Below are positions 12,251 through 24,200 of a DNA stretch of 64,000 nucleotides, piece after piece; position 1 is the first letter of the stretch; the number at the start of each line of letters is the position of its first letter. The notes below the pieces were generated by a model, which was not told the origin of the DNA, did no database searches, and was given only the letters and a program-made list of their open reading frames with translations. The DNA is from Acanthochlamys bracteata (lineage: Eukaryota > Streptophyta > Magnoliopsida > Pandanales > Velloziaceae). The stretch spans positions 1,498,001-1,562,000 of the forward strand of contig CM034144.1 of assembly GCA_019914995.1 (NCBI GenBank), in the 5' to 3' direction. Both the position numbers and the translations under genes were made by a program.

Positions 12251-12600
12251 CTTTATGCCGGATTCAGCCGTCCGGCTGCTAACAGCTCGACCCAACACCA
12301 GATCTAGAGACGAGTTCAACGAAAATTTTTCGATCACCAAAGCTTGATCTAATACAATTTTGAAAGTAGCGTATAGATCTAAAGAACAAAAGTGGTATTT
12401 CTAAATCCAACAGTAGTAGATCAGAGAAACAAAAACGTAGATCTGCAGAATCAGTAAGCTTTTCAGTTCTCTTAAACATTATATCGAACAAGTTTGCATG
12501 CAAGAATAAATACAATCTAAAAACCAACTGATCAATATAACAAATGCTCCAAAAGCAATAACAAAGATAAAAATTTAAACAGAAATTTGAATAGATTTAC

Positions 12601-12705
12601 CTTTTCCTCTATTAATTGAATAATAAACAAAAGCTGAGCTCTTCGGGCGCTGTGGTTGTTGCTGTAGATAGAGAGACGAATGGAGGAAGAAGAATTCAAG
12701 AGTTT
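12601..12705 (-). promoter_or_regulatory. Likely 5' UTR exon and proximal promoter of the TM9 gene
   Basis: On the minus strand a CT-rich leader (TTCTTCCTCCATTCGTCTC) runs to GAGGAAAAG followed by GTAAAT, a good splice donor. The 3' end of this leader intron would be one of the AG sites near 12290-12325. Only about 110 bases separate this leader from the Harbinger element at 12818. The transcription start is inferred. Confidence 0.5.
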
Positions 12706-13513
12706 AATAGTTGTTCTTCAACATGGTTTGATATTGAAATATTTTACGGTAATGGCACTTTGGGTTTTCGTCAACTTCCAGTTCTGCCCTTGTATAACGC
12801 GTCCGTTTGTGTTGTTAGGCCCGTTGGTAAGTGCTGAAATTTTTGTGCTTTTAAAGTAAAGCTGCTTTAGAAGTCTTTGTAAGTTTTTTGTAATTTTTCT
12901 TTGTAAAAAGTAGCTTTATCTTTGAAAAGTGTTTGAATAAATTTTCTTGTATCGTCTTTTAAATCTTTGAAAATTTGAATAAAGTGTTTATTAAACTTAA
13001 GTTTATTTCTATATGTGATATATAATGACTGAAATACTCCTAAATATATAACAATTGATATATTATAAAATTTTGAATTATTTTTTATATATTATTTACT
13101 TTATAAAATTTAATAAATTTATTATGTAAAAATTATATAAATAATTACTTATATCAATATTTATAAACTTATTAACAAATTATATTATTAATATCAATCA
13201 ATAATAAATTGAATAATATTAATTATATAATAATTATTATAATATTAAATTTGTAAAATATATTTAATAGTTATTAAAAAAATTTTATATTATTTTGTAA
13301 ATTTAGTATTATTATGATAAATTAATAAATAATTTTGATATGTATTTAAATCTGTATAAATTTAACTTTTTTATTTTTATAATATAAAAATGTTAAATAA
13401 ATATTAAACAACTAATAAAATCAATTGTTACAAATCTTAATATAAATATTATACGGTCATACATATTGTAACAAAATAAAATACAATTATAAGTTCAAAC
13501 AGAAACACAACAT

Positions 13514-14801
13514 TCATAAATGACTATATATTTCACTTGCAATTGCATCACGACATGTATCTCACCTATCACTACGATCGGATTCATCCTCGGGTGGAAC
13601 GTTTGATGTACTAGAAGATGCTTCAAATTCGTGGTAGATAAGTTTCTTTCAAAGATCGTAAATGCTTCATCTGCTCCTTTAATCATGATATAATTATGTA
13701 TCGCCATTGTCGCAATAATAATATTACGTTGTACCTCTATTGAGTATGAGGGCATATCTCTTAAAATTGTAAAACGTGCCTTTCATACGCCAAATGTACG
13801 TTCAATTATAGTCCTGCATGAAAAATGTAGAAAATTAAACTTTTCTTTTCTCCCTCTAGGCGCCCGGATTTGTGGTGTATTTACACGACGAAAGTCCTCC
13901 AAATGATATCTTACATTCCCGGTCTTTATAAGGACTCATATATCTATATATATGTTTATATCCTGCATCCACTAAATAATATTTATCTCTGCGAGGATGA
14001 GGAAATTTCAAATCAGGCCTGCGTAATGCTTCATTCAGTATGTGTGAATCGTGAGCTGACCCTTCCCATCCGGCCCATGCAAATGTAAAACACATATTAA
14101 AATTACATACCGCCAATATATTTTGAGTAGCATATCCTTTACGTCCAATGTAAGGTGTTACATCTTCTGGCCGTATAGTTGCTTTGATATGTGTCCCATC
14201 GATAGCTCCAATACAATCCTGTATTCAAAATTTAAAATTAAAATAAAAAATTCAACTTATCTATTATAACAATCTAAGTGCCGAAATTCGACTTGATCAC
14301 TTATTTTAAACCATGGAAAATAACGTGCATTCTGTGGTTTATGAAATGCTTCTCCCTCGTTATATCTATCATGAGGCTTTATAATATTTGCAGCCAATCT
14401 CAGCACAGCTTGAAAATGCCGATGAATCGTCTCACCCGAATGACTAAAAATTCCTGATTTATTCTATTTTCTAGACCATGTGCACACGTTCCGAGAAAGA
14501 TAGCAATTTTTTCATGAACAGACATTCCATGTGTTGCATCTAAGTCGTACAACCTTGTCAACTCATCACATAGTTATAAAAAAACAGGTACCTTCTATCG
14601 AAAAATTTGATAGCAATGAATTTCGTTTCCTTACAGTATCTCATTTATAAAAACGTTATCCGTTCGTATAGATGTACGACACGGACGTTTATATAAATGT
14701 CGATTATAGTACTGAATTGCTGCATAATTTGCTTGTTCATATAAGTTTGTCCATTCTTCTTCACTATCATTTTCCTTACTATCACTAGCCCACGGATCCA
14801 T
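13514..14801 (-). pseudogene. PIF/Harbinger (HARBI1-type, DDE_Tnp_4) transposase, broken
   Basis: The start MDPWASDSKEN is at 14799-14801. In order, the translation shows SGETIHRHFQAVL, GAIDGTH (first catalytic D), GWEGSAHDSHIL (second D), LVDAGYKH, then IIERTFGV (catalytic E) and RDMPSYSIEVQRNII. Breaks seen are a TGA at 13783-13785 (usually W in RTFGVW), a TGA at 13562-13564, and frame changes near 13910 and 13640. Earlier stops occur around 14450-14650. An intron ends at 14219 (acceptor AATACAG). Its probable donor reads ATAAGT where GTAAGT is expected. The catalytic triad is still visible, but the gene cannot make a full protein. Confidence 0.85.
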
Positions 14802-15298
14802 TTAACTGCAAATATAAAAATTAATTTTAAATGACAATATTAACTAAAAATATACGTATAAACTCACAATTCTAAAAAAAAATATTATTATAATTGATAT
14901 CAAAATTTTTTCTAATAATATAATTTTGAACAAATTATATACTACCACCATGATACAATATACTAATATAATACTATCAAAACAATATTTTAAACGTTCA
15001 ACTAAATCACAGTAATAACATAACAATATCATTTACCCACCACAAAATTATTCCAAAAATATTTATAATATTTTATTTAACAAACATCATATTAACACGA
15101 TAATAATATTTCAATAATGTTCACAATAATACTACATAATAACCATAACAACATACAATAAAAACCACCAATATTATATAATAATATCATTTTACAACCA
15201 TAATAACATTCCAATAATGTTTACATCATACTAACTTTATAATACTAATAGCCTACTAATGTTCGACAATGTTCAAATTACAAAATACAATAACTAGT

Positions 15299-16294
15299 TT
15301 AAGATTTTTCCGGTCCAAAATAGTTAAAATGAAACATCAACCAACTATAGCGAGCTACAGCATTAGGATAACTCATGAAGACTTCACGATTTTCTTTCTT
15401 AGTCAAAACACATGCTGCATAATGGGCTAGGGGGCTACCGGCTTCTATCTCCGGAATAGTGTCCAATATCGCCAAACATTGACGGATGGTTGGTATCGAT
15501 AACGTCATTGCATGTCTTTGACGGATTATCTCTGTCATATCACCGATATGCTCCTTTCCGGATGATCAGGAACTCTTTTGCTTCCTACCACTACTTCCTG
15601 ATCTTAAAGGATTTTGAGATATAGAAAAAGACTGTGAAAAGAGATCATTATCAGTAATGATAGGAGAGGGAACCTGAAATGCAGGTGGAGGTTCTTCATT
15701 ATCGCTATCTCCGCTGCATTCCAAATGCGATGGGTTTGAAGGTGCAGTCTCTTGTTGAACTTGTGATGGTGCCCAAGCCCACGAACCATTGGCAACAAGA
15801 TCATCAAATAACACCGGGTACCGTTCGCGGTATATAGATAAATCTTTACCCTTAAATTTTTTAAACTTAGGGTATGCCTAAAAAAAAAAGAGTTCATTAA
15901 TTTAAAAAATTAGTTTAATAATAATAAGACATTTTTTACGATTAGATAAAAATACCTTAATTTTTTCTTCCCACCAATCATCATCTGCAGCGATTGTATT
16001 GCGAGTATAATCCCATCCCAAACTAGACTCTCCACGAACTAACGATTTATAATTATTGTAATCACTCTTCATATCATCCCAATGATTTTTTAATTGTTTC
16101 TGGTCAACCTCCTGGCCATAAAATTCTTCAAATGATTTTTTGATATTTGCCCATCCTTGCACATTAAAATATGTTCATGGCCTATTCCCCTTAGATATCT
16201 CTTGTTCACAATATTCAATAAACTTAACGTGGATAGCATCTGTCCACCTAATTGAATTCACCTTTCTTGCTCGACGTAATTTTGAGTATTCCAT
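15299..16294 (-). pseudogene. Harbinger accessory protein with Myb/SANT-like domain, broken
   Basis: The start MEYSKLRRARK is at 16292-16294. Exon 1 (15956-16294) encodes a trihelix/SANT-like DNA-binding domain with RWTDAIHVKFIEYC, WANIKKSF, LKNHWDDMKSDY and DDDWWEEKIK. Exon 2 (15299-15877) encodes a Ser/Pro-rich linker and a C-terminal part (TIRQCLAILDTIPEI). Splice sites fit GT/AG. Two in-frame TGA codons, at 16175-16177 and 15566-15568, interrupt it. In this superfamily the Myb-like protein works with the transposase at the element ends; that role is family knowledge. Confidence 0.8.
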
Positions 16295-16332
16295 CTAAAC
16301 ATATAAAAATAAATCCCTCAAACATCATCATA

Positions 16333-16690
16333 GGACAGCAAGGAAGCACCAACAGGCAAAAAACTCCTCAAAAATGCATCATATGGCAGCAAGGTAGCAC
16401 TAACAGGCAAAAAAACCCTCAAAGGACATCATAAGGCAGCAAGGTAGCACCAACAGGCAAAAAAACCCTTAAAGGACATCATAAGGCAGCAATGTAGCAC
16501 CAACGGGCAAAAAAACCCTTAAAGGACATCATAGGGCAGCAAGGTAGCACCAACAGGCAGAAAACCTCTAAAAAATGCATCATAGGGCAGCAAGGAAGCA
16601 CCAACAGACAAAAAAGCCCTCAAAGGACATCATAGGGCAGCAAGGTAGCACCAACATGCAAGAAAACCCTCAAAAGATATCATAGGGCTT
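16333..16690. repeat. Tandem repeat of about 50 bp, seven copies
   Basis: The unit contains GGCAGCAAGGTAGCACCAAC then AGGCAAAAA and CCTCAAAGGACATCAT. Starts are spaced about 50-52 bases apart. It lies inside the Harbinger element, upstream of its Myb-like gene. Units vary by a few bases. They are contiguous, so this is not a CRISPR array. Confidence 0.85.
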
Positions 16691-16805
16691 CATCTGCTCC
16701 TTCAATCCTGATATAGTTATGTATCCCCATTGTCGTAATAATAATATTACGTTGTACCTCTATTGAGTATGGCGGCATATCTCTTAAAATTGTAAAACGT
16801 GCCTT
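16687..16805. repeat. Copy of a transposase segment inside the repeat block
   Basis: These 119 bases match 13664-13782 of the transposase gene in the same orientation, with about seven mismatches by eye. The copy begins right after the 50-bp array and ends just before the position of the transposase nonsense codon. Confidence 0.85.
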
Positions 16806-16818
16806 ACATATTTGACCG

Positions 16819-16954
16819 TACATATTTGGTTAAGATAAGTGTAGCATCTAGTTTATTATCATGTTATCAATAACCATCAAGCTAGCCAAACATCTCATTT
16901 AAAGAAAAGATCCCTGCCATGCCGTCCAAAAAGGGCTGTAAGGTAATAAGGCAA
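16819..16954. repeat. Direct repeat, left copy (about 136 bp)
   Basis: Nearly identical to 17773-17908 (shared TTTGGTTAAGATAAGTGTAG and AAGATCCCTG). The two copies bracket the 178-bp array. Confidence 0.9.
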
Positions 16955-17099
16955 CCAAATATCTCATTTGAGTATTTTATAAGATAACAAACCCTCAGAA
17001 ATCATCATAGGGGCAGCAAGGTTATGCAACAATTCCTCAAAAATCCAGATAGGGCAACTATATATCATTATTCATTACTTGCCAACAAAGGATAGCCAA

Positions 17100-17771
17100 C
17101 AATCCCTCAAAAATCATCAACAGGCCAGCAAGGAAAAAATATAGGCAACATATCTCAAAAAATATTTATTTGCTAGTAACCGACAATCACTCAAATTTCA
17201 TCATAGGGCCAGCAATAGTGTTTATAGACAACACCACTTCAAAAACTAATCCAAACCAGCAAGCATAGCCAACAATCCCTCAAACATCATCAACATGCCA
17301 GCAAGGACAAGCATAGGCAAATATACCTCAAAAAATATTTACTTGCTAGTAAAGATATCCGACAATCTCTCAATAATCATCATAGGGCCACTAAGGGTGT
17401 TTATAGACAACACCACTTCAAAAAGCACAGCCAAACCATCAAGGATAGCCAACAATCCCTCAAAAATCATCAACAGACCAGCAAGGACAAACATAGGCAA
17501 ATATATTTCAAAATTCATTAATTGCCTGTAAGGATAACCAACAATCCCTCAAATTCATCATTGGGCCAGCAATGGTGTTTATAGACAACACCACTTCAAA
17601 AATTAAAGCCAAACCAGCAACGATAGCCAACAATTCCTAAAAAATCATCAACATGCCAGCAAGGACAAGCATAGACAAATATACCTCAAAATCATTAATT
17701 ACCAGTAAGAATAACTAACAATCCCTCAAAATTCATCATTGGGCCAGTTAGGGTAAGTATAGGCAGCAACC
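17100..17771. repeat. Tandem repeat of about 178 bp, about four copies
   Basis: Units start near 17100, 17271, 17450 and 17629 with AACAATCCCTCAAA. They share CATCAACAxGCCAGCAAGGA and TTATAGACAACACCACTTCA. The last unit is shortened. Each unit itself contains sub-repeats related to the 50-bp array (CCTCAAA-ATCAT-GGCCAGCAAGG), so the whole block grew from one motif. Confidence 0.85.
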
Positions 17772-17772
17772 A

Positions 17773-17908
17773 TACATATTTGGTTAAGATAAGTGTAGCA
17801 TCTAGTTTATTATCATGTTATCAATAACCATCAAGCTAGCCAAACATCTCATTTAAAGAAAAGATCCCTGTCATGCCGTCTAAAAGGGGCTGCAAGGTAA
17901 TAAGGCAA
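17773..17908. repeat. Direct repeat, right copy (about 136 bp)
   Basis: Partner of 16819-16954, differing at only a few bases (for example CCCTGTCATG versus CCCTGCCATG). Confidence 0.9.
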
Positions 17909-19072
17909 GCAGCAACGACACACAAAAGTCCCTCAAAATTCATCAAAGGGCCAGCAAGCACCAAACAATTCTATCAGCAACCAAAATGTCAAAACTGAGT
18001 AAAAAAATAAACAGCAATAAGTTCAAACATACATACAACGATACACACACAGTTTTAAAACTGCAAGTAAATCCAAAATTTACAAACAACTTCACCAAGC
18101 AACTCTTTTCAGCAGAAAATAACCATAAAATCTTTAAAATGATCAATTATTCTTAATTCATATCAAAAATTTAACATATTTAGTTATGCAAAGATCCGAA
18201 TTAATTTTTAATACCTGCACAGAAACAACTGCACCGACGATCTTTCGAAAATTCTTATAAGCAATCGATTGAAGAAAGAAAACTATAATTTATTCACATT
18301 TTGATTGATTCGGACGCAAACAAAGAAGAAAAAATTTTATGGAATGAATAAATCAATAGACTTTGTCAAAAAAAATCAACGCAACGAAAAATAAACATAA
18401 ATAACGATTACAGTCACTAATTATATTCACTAACACATAAATATCACAGTCACTAACACAGTAAAAAAAAAATTAAAAATCGCATCTCTTCGGCCGTCCA
18501 TCCACACCAACGAAATCAACAAAAAAAAACTAATCTACACAAACCAACGCACAAATAAGCAACTAAATAATTAAATCTAAAAAAAAAAAATTACCTCAAC
18601 CGCGCTTCAATCCCGTCGCATTCGAAATAAAAATCCGACTGAGACGGAGATCGGAATGGAAATGATCTACAAAGACGGAGAGATTAGACGAAAAATTGAT
18701 CGGCATTGGAGACGGAGAGATCGGAAGAAACGATCGGGAGGAGGAGGCAGTGAAGCGATCGGGAGATCGGGAGCTCGGGAGGGAGGAGGCAGCGGAAGAA
18801 ATGAAAAAATTAGGAATTAGAGCACGCAGGTAGAAAATATATATTAATTTGTAATTTTCTTAAACTAATATAGATAAAATAATTATTTCAGATACTCGAA
18901 GCGAAAAGCTGCGTGCGGCTTTATTTGAAAAGCACCGAATCGGTGCTTTTTAATTTTGACTTTTAAAAACTACCGTAAGCAACTTAAAGCATTTGTTGCC
19001 AAACGCATATAATACTGTGCTGTGCTTTTTTCGGCTTAAAGTTCGAAAAAAGTACAGCCAAACATGGCCTTA

Positions 19073-20629
19073 ATGAACTGAAATCGAGTTCCAAAAAGAA
19101 CTAGAATCATGAAGCGTTAGAAATAATAGTAACTAAAATTATGGTAAAAAAGAACCATTTGATTATTGAATAAAACCGGTTCCAAAGTTAACCCGCAAAA
19201 TTTTCCGATCAATATAGGTTGTCGGTGCTTTGTTGGAAACCCCACTGCAGAGAGAGAGAGAGAGAGAGTATTTAAACAGAAGATTACACAACAATAACAC
19301 AGCTGTTCCTAAAGTAAATTAGTTTGGTTAAAAATTCCAACTCCTTTTTATTTTAATTTATTTTGATTTTTAATAAATTTTTTATATTTTTATATTTTAA
19401 AACAATTTAAAAAATATAAAAAATTTATAAGTTCTAATATTAATTTATTTTCTAAAATTAAAAATATAAAACTTTTTTAAAAATCTTTAAAATTTCTTCG
19501 CTCACAAAAACTCGTTCTTAAAAATACTTTCAAATCTTCTAAAGTAAATAAAAAGGCGCCGGTGAAATAAGTAATTAATACGGAGAAATATGTTGTTGTC
19601 AAATTAGCTCAGCTTCGAGAGAAAATTCTGCTTAGGAGATGTTTATAGGTGCTTTCATTTTCAATTGAAAAACAAACTTTTATCATCCTCCAAAAATTAA
19701 TTTTTGATATTTTATTTTAAATTGTAATATTATTTTATAGTTAAAATAAATTTAGTTTTTAAAGAGTTTAATAAAAAAAAAATTGTAGTAACCTCAAACG
19801 ACTCCTTGAAATTTGTTCTTGTTTTTAAAATATTAAAACATTAAAGTGTGGCGAAGCATGAGATTAGTGTACAATACAAGCAAAGTGTTTAATAAAGAAC
19901 AAAGTTTTGCAAAGTAAACTACGGAAATTATCGGTGAAGTTTCCATAATTCAAACGTTCAACCATACCAACAACCATTTCCACATTTCTTAGTTGGACTC
20001 TGTTTGTTTGGTATTCATAGTAAACGTGGAAGCAGCTATGGATCTTCTTGACGAATAATCTATGAGAAAATTATAGGCCGCCTCTCTACGTGAACGTGAA
20101 GGGGACGTTTTGTATTTACCATTTCTAATATATATTATATGTATAATTTTTTTATATGTTTCGTAGAATTTTAATTTAAAATAAAAATATAAATAAATTA
20201 AAACTTATATATATATATATAATTGTTTGAAATAAAAAATCAAATTATTTAAAAAATATTTTTATTCTTAAAGAAATTATATATAAACATTTCAAAATGT
20301 TCCCAAAATTCATAAAAAAATCAGAAGGAATATACTGTAGATATATAGGTAGTGCATGTAAGACTATCTCATGATATTTAATAAATGTAATAGGGGTTTT
20401 CTCAAGTGTTCTGACTTTAGAAACATAAGGCTCCTTTATTTATGTTGAAAATAAATTTTTAATAAATAAATATTTTAAAACATAAATTTATAAAAAGTAA
20501 AATCGTATGAAGTAAACTTTCTCTCGAAGAAATATAATAACAGATAGAGAAGTGCCGTAACAACTCGTGCGTTATAACTCCGCATGTTTTTTTATAAATT
20601 TAGTAACGTGTTGGTATTTGTGTAAGGTG
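19073..20629. other. Gene-free AT-rich region with (GA)n and a possible MITE
   Basis: Contains a (GA)n run at about 19250-19268. A possible MITE lies at 19634-19808, with ends AGGAGATGTTTATAGG and, reversed, AGGAGTCGTTTGAGG. No coding sequence was recognised. Confidence 0.4.
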
Positions 20630-20634
20630 GAATC

Positions 20635-21265
20635 TGACGTAAAACTGGTGAACAAGGTGAGGTAACAGATGACGAACGTGAGAGAATCAGTCTGAATAAG
20701 GTAGACAAATAGATGATAATAAATAATATTGAGAATAATCTCATACGCCCTATAACTAGGTCATAATACTTTATATATAGCTAGAAAATTTAAATAAAAG
20801 CGAAACTTTTATACAATATAAACTATTCTACAGAGAGTTAATAGAAATTAAACAAACTTTTAAGCATCCTTAATGTACTAAACTATTTTAATATCAAAAT
20901 AAGGTGCCTTTTCAGACGCCTGCGCTCGGATCACCAATTGAACGGTGATCTAATACGGTAATTGGCGTCAAATGGTGTCTTTGTCATCATCTGTTGCATA
21001 TGCTCCTAGCCACCATCTGCATGTCTCAATAATGATTCATGTCTTTCAGATCCCCCTAATATGTATTTCGGATCTGTCTGATATTTTGTCGAAAATCTCC
21101 GGCTTTAGTGAGGTCCTTCGGTGATATTTGTTACCTTATTTTTTTCTATGTTTTGGCATACATTGGTTTCAACTGCTATTATTTTTTTCTATTCTTTTGC
21201 TGCCAGTAAACGAATTCTTCAGATTTGTTAAGCAATCATCCTCCTTTGCTCTCCAGATCGAATCA
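20635..21265 (-). repeat. 3' LTR of the old Gypsy element
   Basis: Begins TGACGTAAAACT and ends GAATCA on the plus strand. Shared blocks with 25898-26529 include GGCATACATTGGTT and GATTTGTTAAGCAATCAT. The 5' flank is GAATC. Confidence 0.88.
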
Positions 21266-21269
21266 TTCC

Positions 21270-24200
21270 CTTCCACTCTGATAACAGACTCGTTCTTGTG
21301 TCTTGATGCTTGCAATGCACGGTCTTCCTGCAAGGGCTGATTCGGCAAGACTTCTGAAAATATATGAGGTACAAAGCGAGCAACCTTCATCTGGGAGACA
21401 TAAAAATCGAGTGAATCCTCTGGAGAAAGGTCAAGACGGTAAGTAATCGGACCTATACGGGTAGAGATGCAAAAAGGGCCAACATACTGGTAGCATAATT
21501 TCTAAGTTTTTCTAGCAGTCATTGAATGTTGACGATATGGCTGTAGTTTAAGAAAGACTCTATTGTTGACTGGAAACTCCAGCTCACGGCAATGAGCATC
21601 CGCTTTTTGTTTTGGGCACATTGTAGATGAAATTTCAAATCTTTCAAAATAGCATCACGTTCGCACAATTGGTGCCTTAACTTGTCTGAACGGACTGGAC
21701 CAGCTGCGAAGGAAATCAGTGGTTGCCCATATACTGCCTCAAATAGGTTGGTGTTTTTTCTTGTGTGTATACTCATGTTGTAAGAAAATTCTGCCCAATA
21801 GAGCCAGTGCATCCATTACTTAGGGTGCTCTACTGCGAAGCAATATAGGTAAGTCTTTAGGCTTCTGTTGACAACTTTCGGTTGTCCATCCAATTAAGGA
21901 AGGTATGCTGACTGAGATGTAATGCAGTGTTTTGTAACTTATGAAACTTCTGCCATAAGGGATTCAAAAATATGGAATCCTTATCGGAAACAATTGAGGT
22001 AGGAGCATCATGTAGGCAAACGACTTCTTTAGCAAAAGCATAAGTAACTTGAGCCATTGTGAAAGGGTACTTTAAAGGTATAGAATGAGCGAATTTGATG
22101 AGGTGATCCACCACAACTAAAATAACATCTCGACCTTCTGATAAGGCAGTCTCTCTATGAAGTCCATAGAGATCTGTCCATATTCTATCTGGGTAGGTAA
22201 TGGTTGAAGTAACCCTATAGGTTTCAGTGATAAGGACTTGGCTTTAGCACATGTGATGTATTCTTTTATGTAGCGCTTGACATTCTTAGAAAGCTCCGGG
22301 TAATAAATTGTTGGCTAAACTTTTTGTATGTTCTAAACTGCCCACTATGCTCACCAGTAGCCGAATTGTGTGCTTCAAACAAAACTTGATGCCGCAAGGT
22401 GTTGTCTTCTGGAATCTAAGGCCTACTCTTATGACAAAGAAAACCATGTTCTATGGACAATTCTAGGTTGCCACTAAGATTAATTGAATGAAGAAATTAT
22501 TGAATTGCTGGATCTTTCTTTTGAGCCTGTCGTAAATCTATCTAAAAAGAAGAACGTGTAGTAGTTATTGTTGCACATGTAGCTTCATGACTTCGGAATA
22601 AGGTATCTACTATTATATTTTCTTTGCCAGCTTGGTACACGATTTGGTAATCATATCTTATCAATTTCACCAGCTATTTTTGTTGAGCCATTGATGTAAT
22701 ACGTTGCTCCAATAAATACTTTAAACTTAGGTGATCGACTTAGATAAAAAAATAATTACCCAAAAGATAAGGATGCCACTTCTGGACTGCTAACACTAAT
22801 GCCAACAGTTCATTCTCATAAGTTGATTTGCTTGCTACTGAAGGGGACTGTGTCTTGCTGAATAAAGAAATAGGTTTTCCCTCTTGTGACAAAACGACAC
22901 GAAGCCTGGATGAAGCGTCTATCTTCATAACGAATTGTTTCGAAAAATCTGGAGGAACTAGCACAGGAGTTAATGTCATTGCTTCTTTGAGCTGCTGGAA
23001 TATGTCATTTGCCGCCGAAGATCATACAAAGAATTCTTTTCTAGAAGCTCCATAAGGGGTGCAGCGATACGGCCATAATATTTAACAATTCGATGATAAC
23101 AGTCAGTTAAACCCAAGAAGCCCCTTAATTGAGTCTGTGAAGTAGGCACAGGCTAATCAAGCATTGCCTGCACTTTGGAGGGGTTTGTAGAAATATCTTA
23201 TGCTGAAACTATATGACGCAAGTATTCTAACTTCTTACAAGCAAATTAGCATTTAGAAAAATTTGCTTGTAGCTTGTTAGTCTATAGGACAGTGAAGATA
23301 GTGGTAAGGTGTTCCAAATGCTCTTACAATGAAGAGCTATATACGAGGATATCATCAAAGAAAATAAGGACAAGGTGCTTGAGATAAGGCCTAAACATAT
23401 CGTTCATAATAGCTTGAAATGTATCGAGAGATTTGAGAGACCAAAAGGCATCACTAAGAATTCAAAGTGGCCAGCATGGGTCCTAAAGACTGTTTTATGT
23501 GTGTCCTCTTTCTTAACTTTAATTTGATGGTATCCTGAATTGAAGTCCAATTTAGAAAATAATGATGCACTATGCAACTCATCTAATAGCTCATCTATAA
23601 CTGGAATAGGGAATTTGTCCTTGATAGTAGTGGCATTCAAGGCTCGATAGTACACACAAAATCTCCAAGTGCTATCTTTCTTCTTAACTAGCAATACGGG
23701 TGAAGAAAAAATAAAAATGTTTGGTTTGATAATACCTTATTCTAGCATTTTTTTGACAGTCCTCTTGATTTCGGCATTTTGAATGTAAGGGTGACGATAA
23801 GGACGAACAGTTGCAGGAGTTGAGCCAGGTACTAATGGATGTCATTATCCAAAGAGCGTTGCGGGGAGGGAAGTCCTGCAATGGGCCGGAACACAGACCA
23901 AAGCGTTCTAGCTGACAGTTCACTTTAGTAGGTAAGGAACTAATTTTGCTATGGATCCCTCTATTGGAATGATCCTTATTAAACATAGAGTAGAGGAATA
24001 TGTGAGGCTAGTGAGCCTGAACACCCCTTCTCCTCTTATGCCTTTCAGTACAACTTGTTTTTCCGATACGGAAAAATGCATTCTAATGTCTTCTAATCAC
24101 ATATCACTTTGCCTAAGCATTATAGCCCTTGAATTCTCAAGACTAAGTCTATGCCACAAAGAGGGAAAGGATATGCATCTACTTATAATCCAATGTCTTC

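Larger units (their letters stand above)
12818..19069 (-). mobile_element. PIF/Harbinger DNA transposon, full length, decayed
   Basis: The outer ends are related inverted repeats: GGCCCGTTGGTAAGTGCT on the left and, reversed from the right, GGCCATGTTTGGCTGTAC. They are flanked by TTA on both sides (12815-12817 and 19070-19072), the usual 3-bp PIF/Harbinger target duplication. The element carries both genes of this superfamily on the minus strand: a DDE transposase (13514-14801) and a Myb/SANT-like protein (15299-16294). About 1.6 kb of tandem repeats (16333-17908) follows, then a GA-rich stretch (18640-18800) that would be the 5' leader. At 6.25 kb it has autonomous size, but both genes are broken. 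Confidence 0.9.

Noticed and set aside
12279..12340. Earlier in-frame start of the TM9 protein at 12340
   Set aside because: It would place about 30 residues before a normal signal peptide, and the region is best read as 5' UTR with an intron.
16333..16690. CRISPR-like look of regularly spaced repeats
   Set aside because: The units are contiguous tandem copies without unique spacers, lie inside a plant transposon, and vary in sequence.
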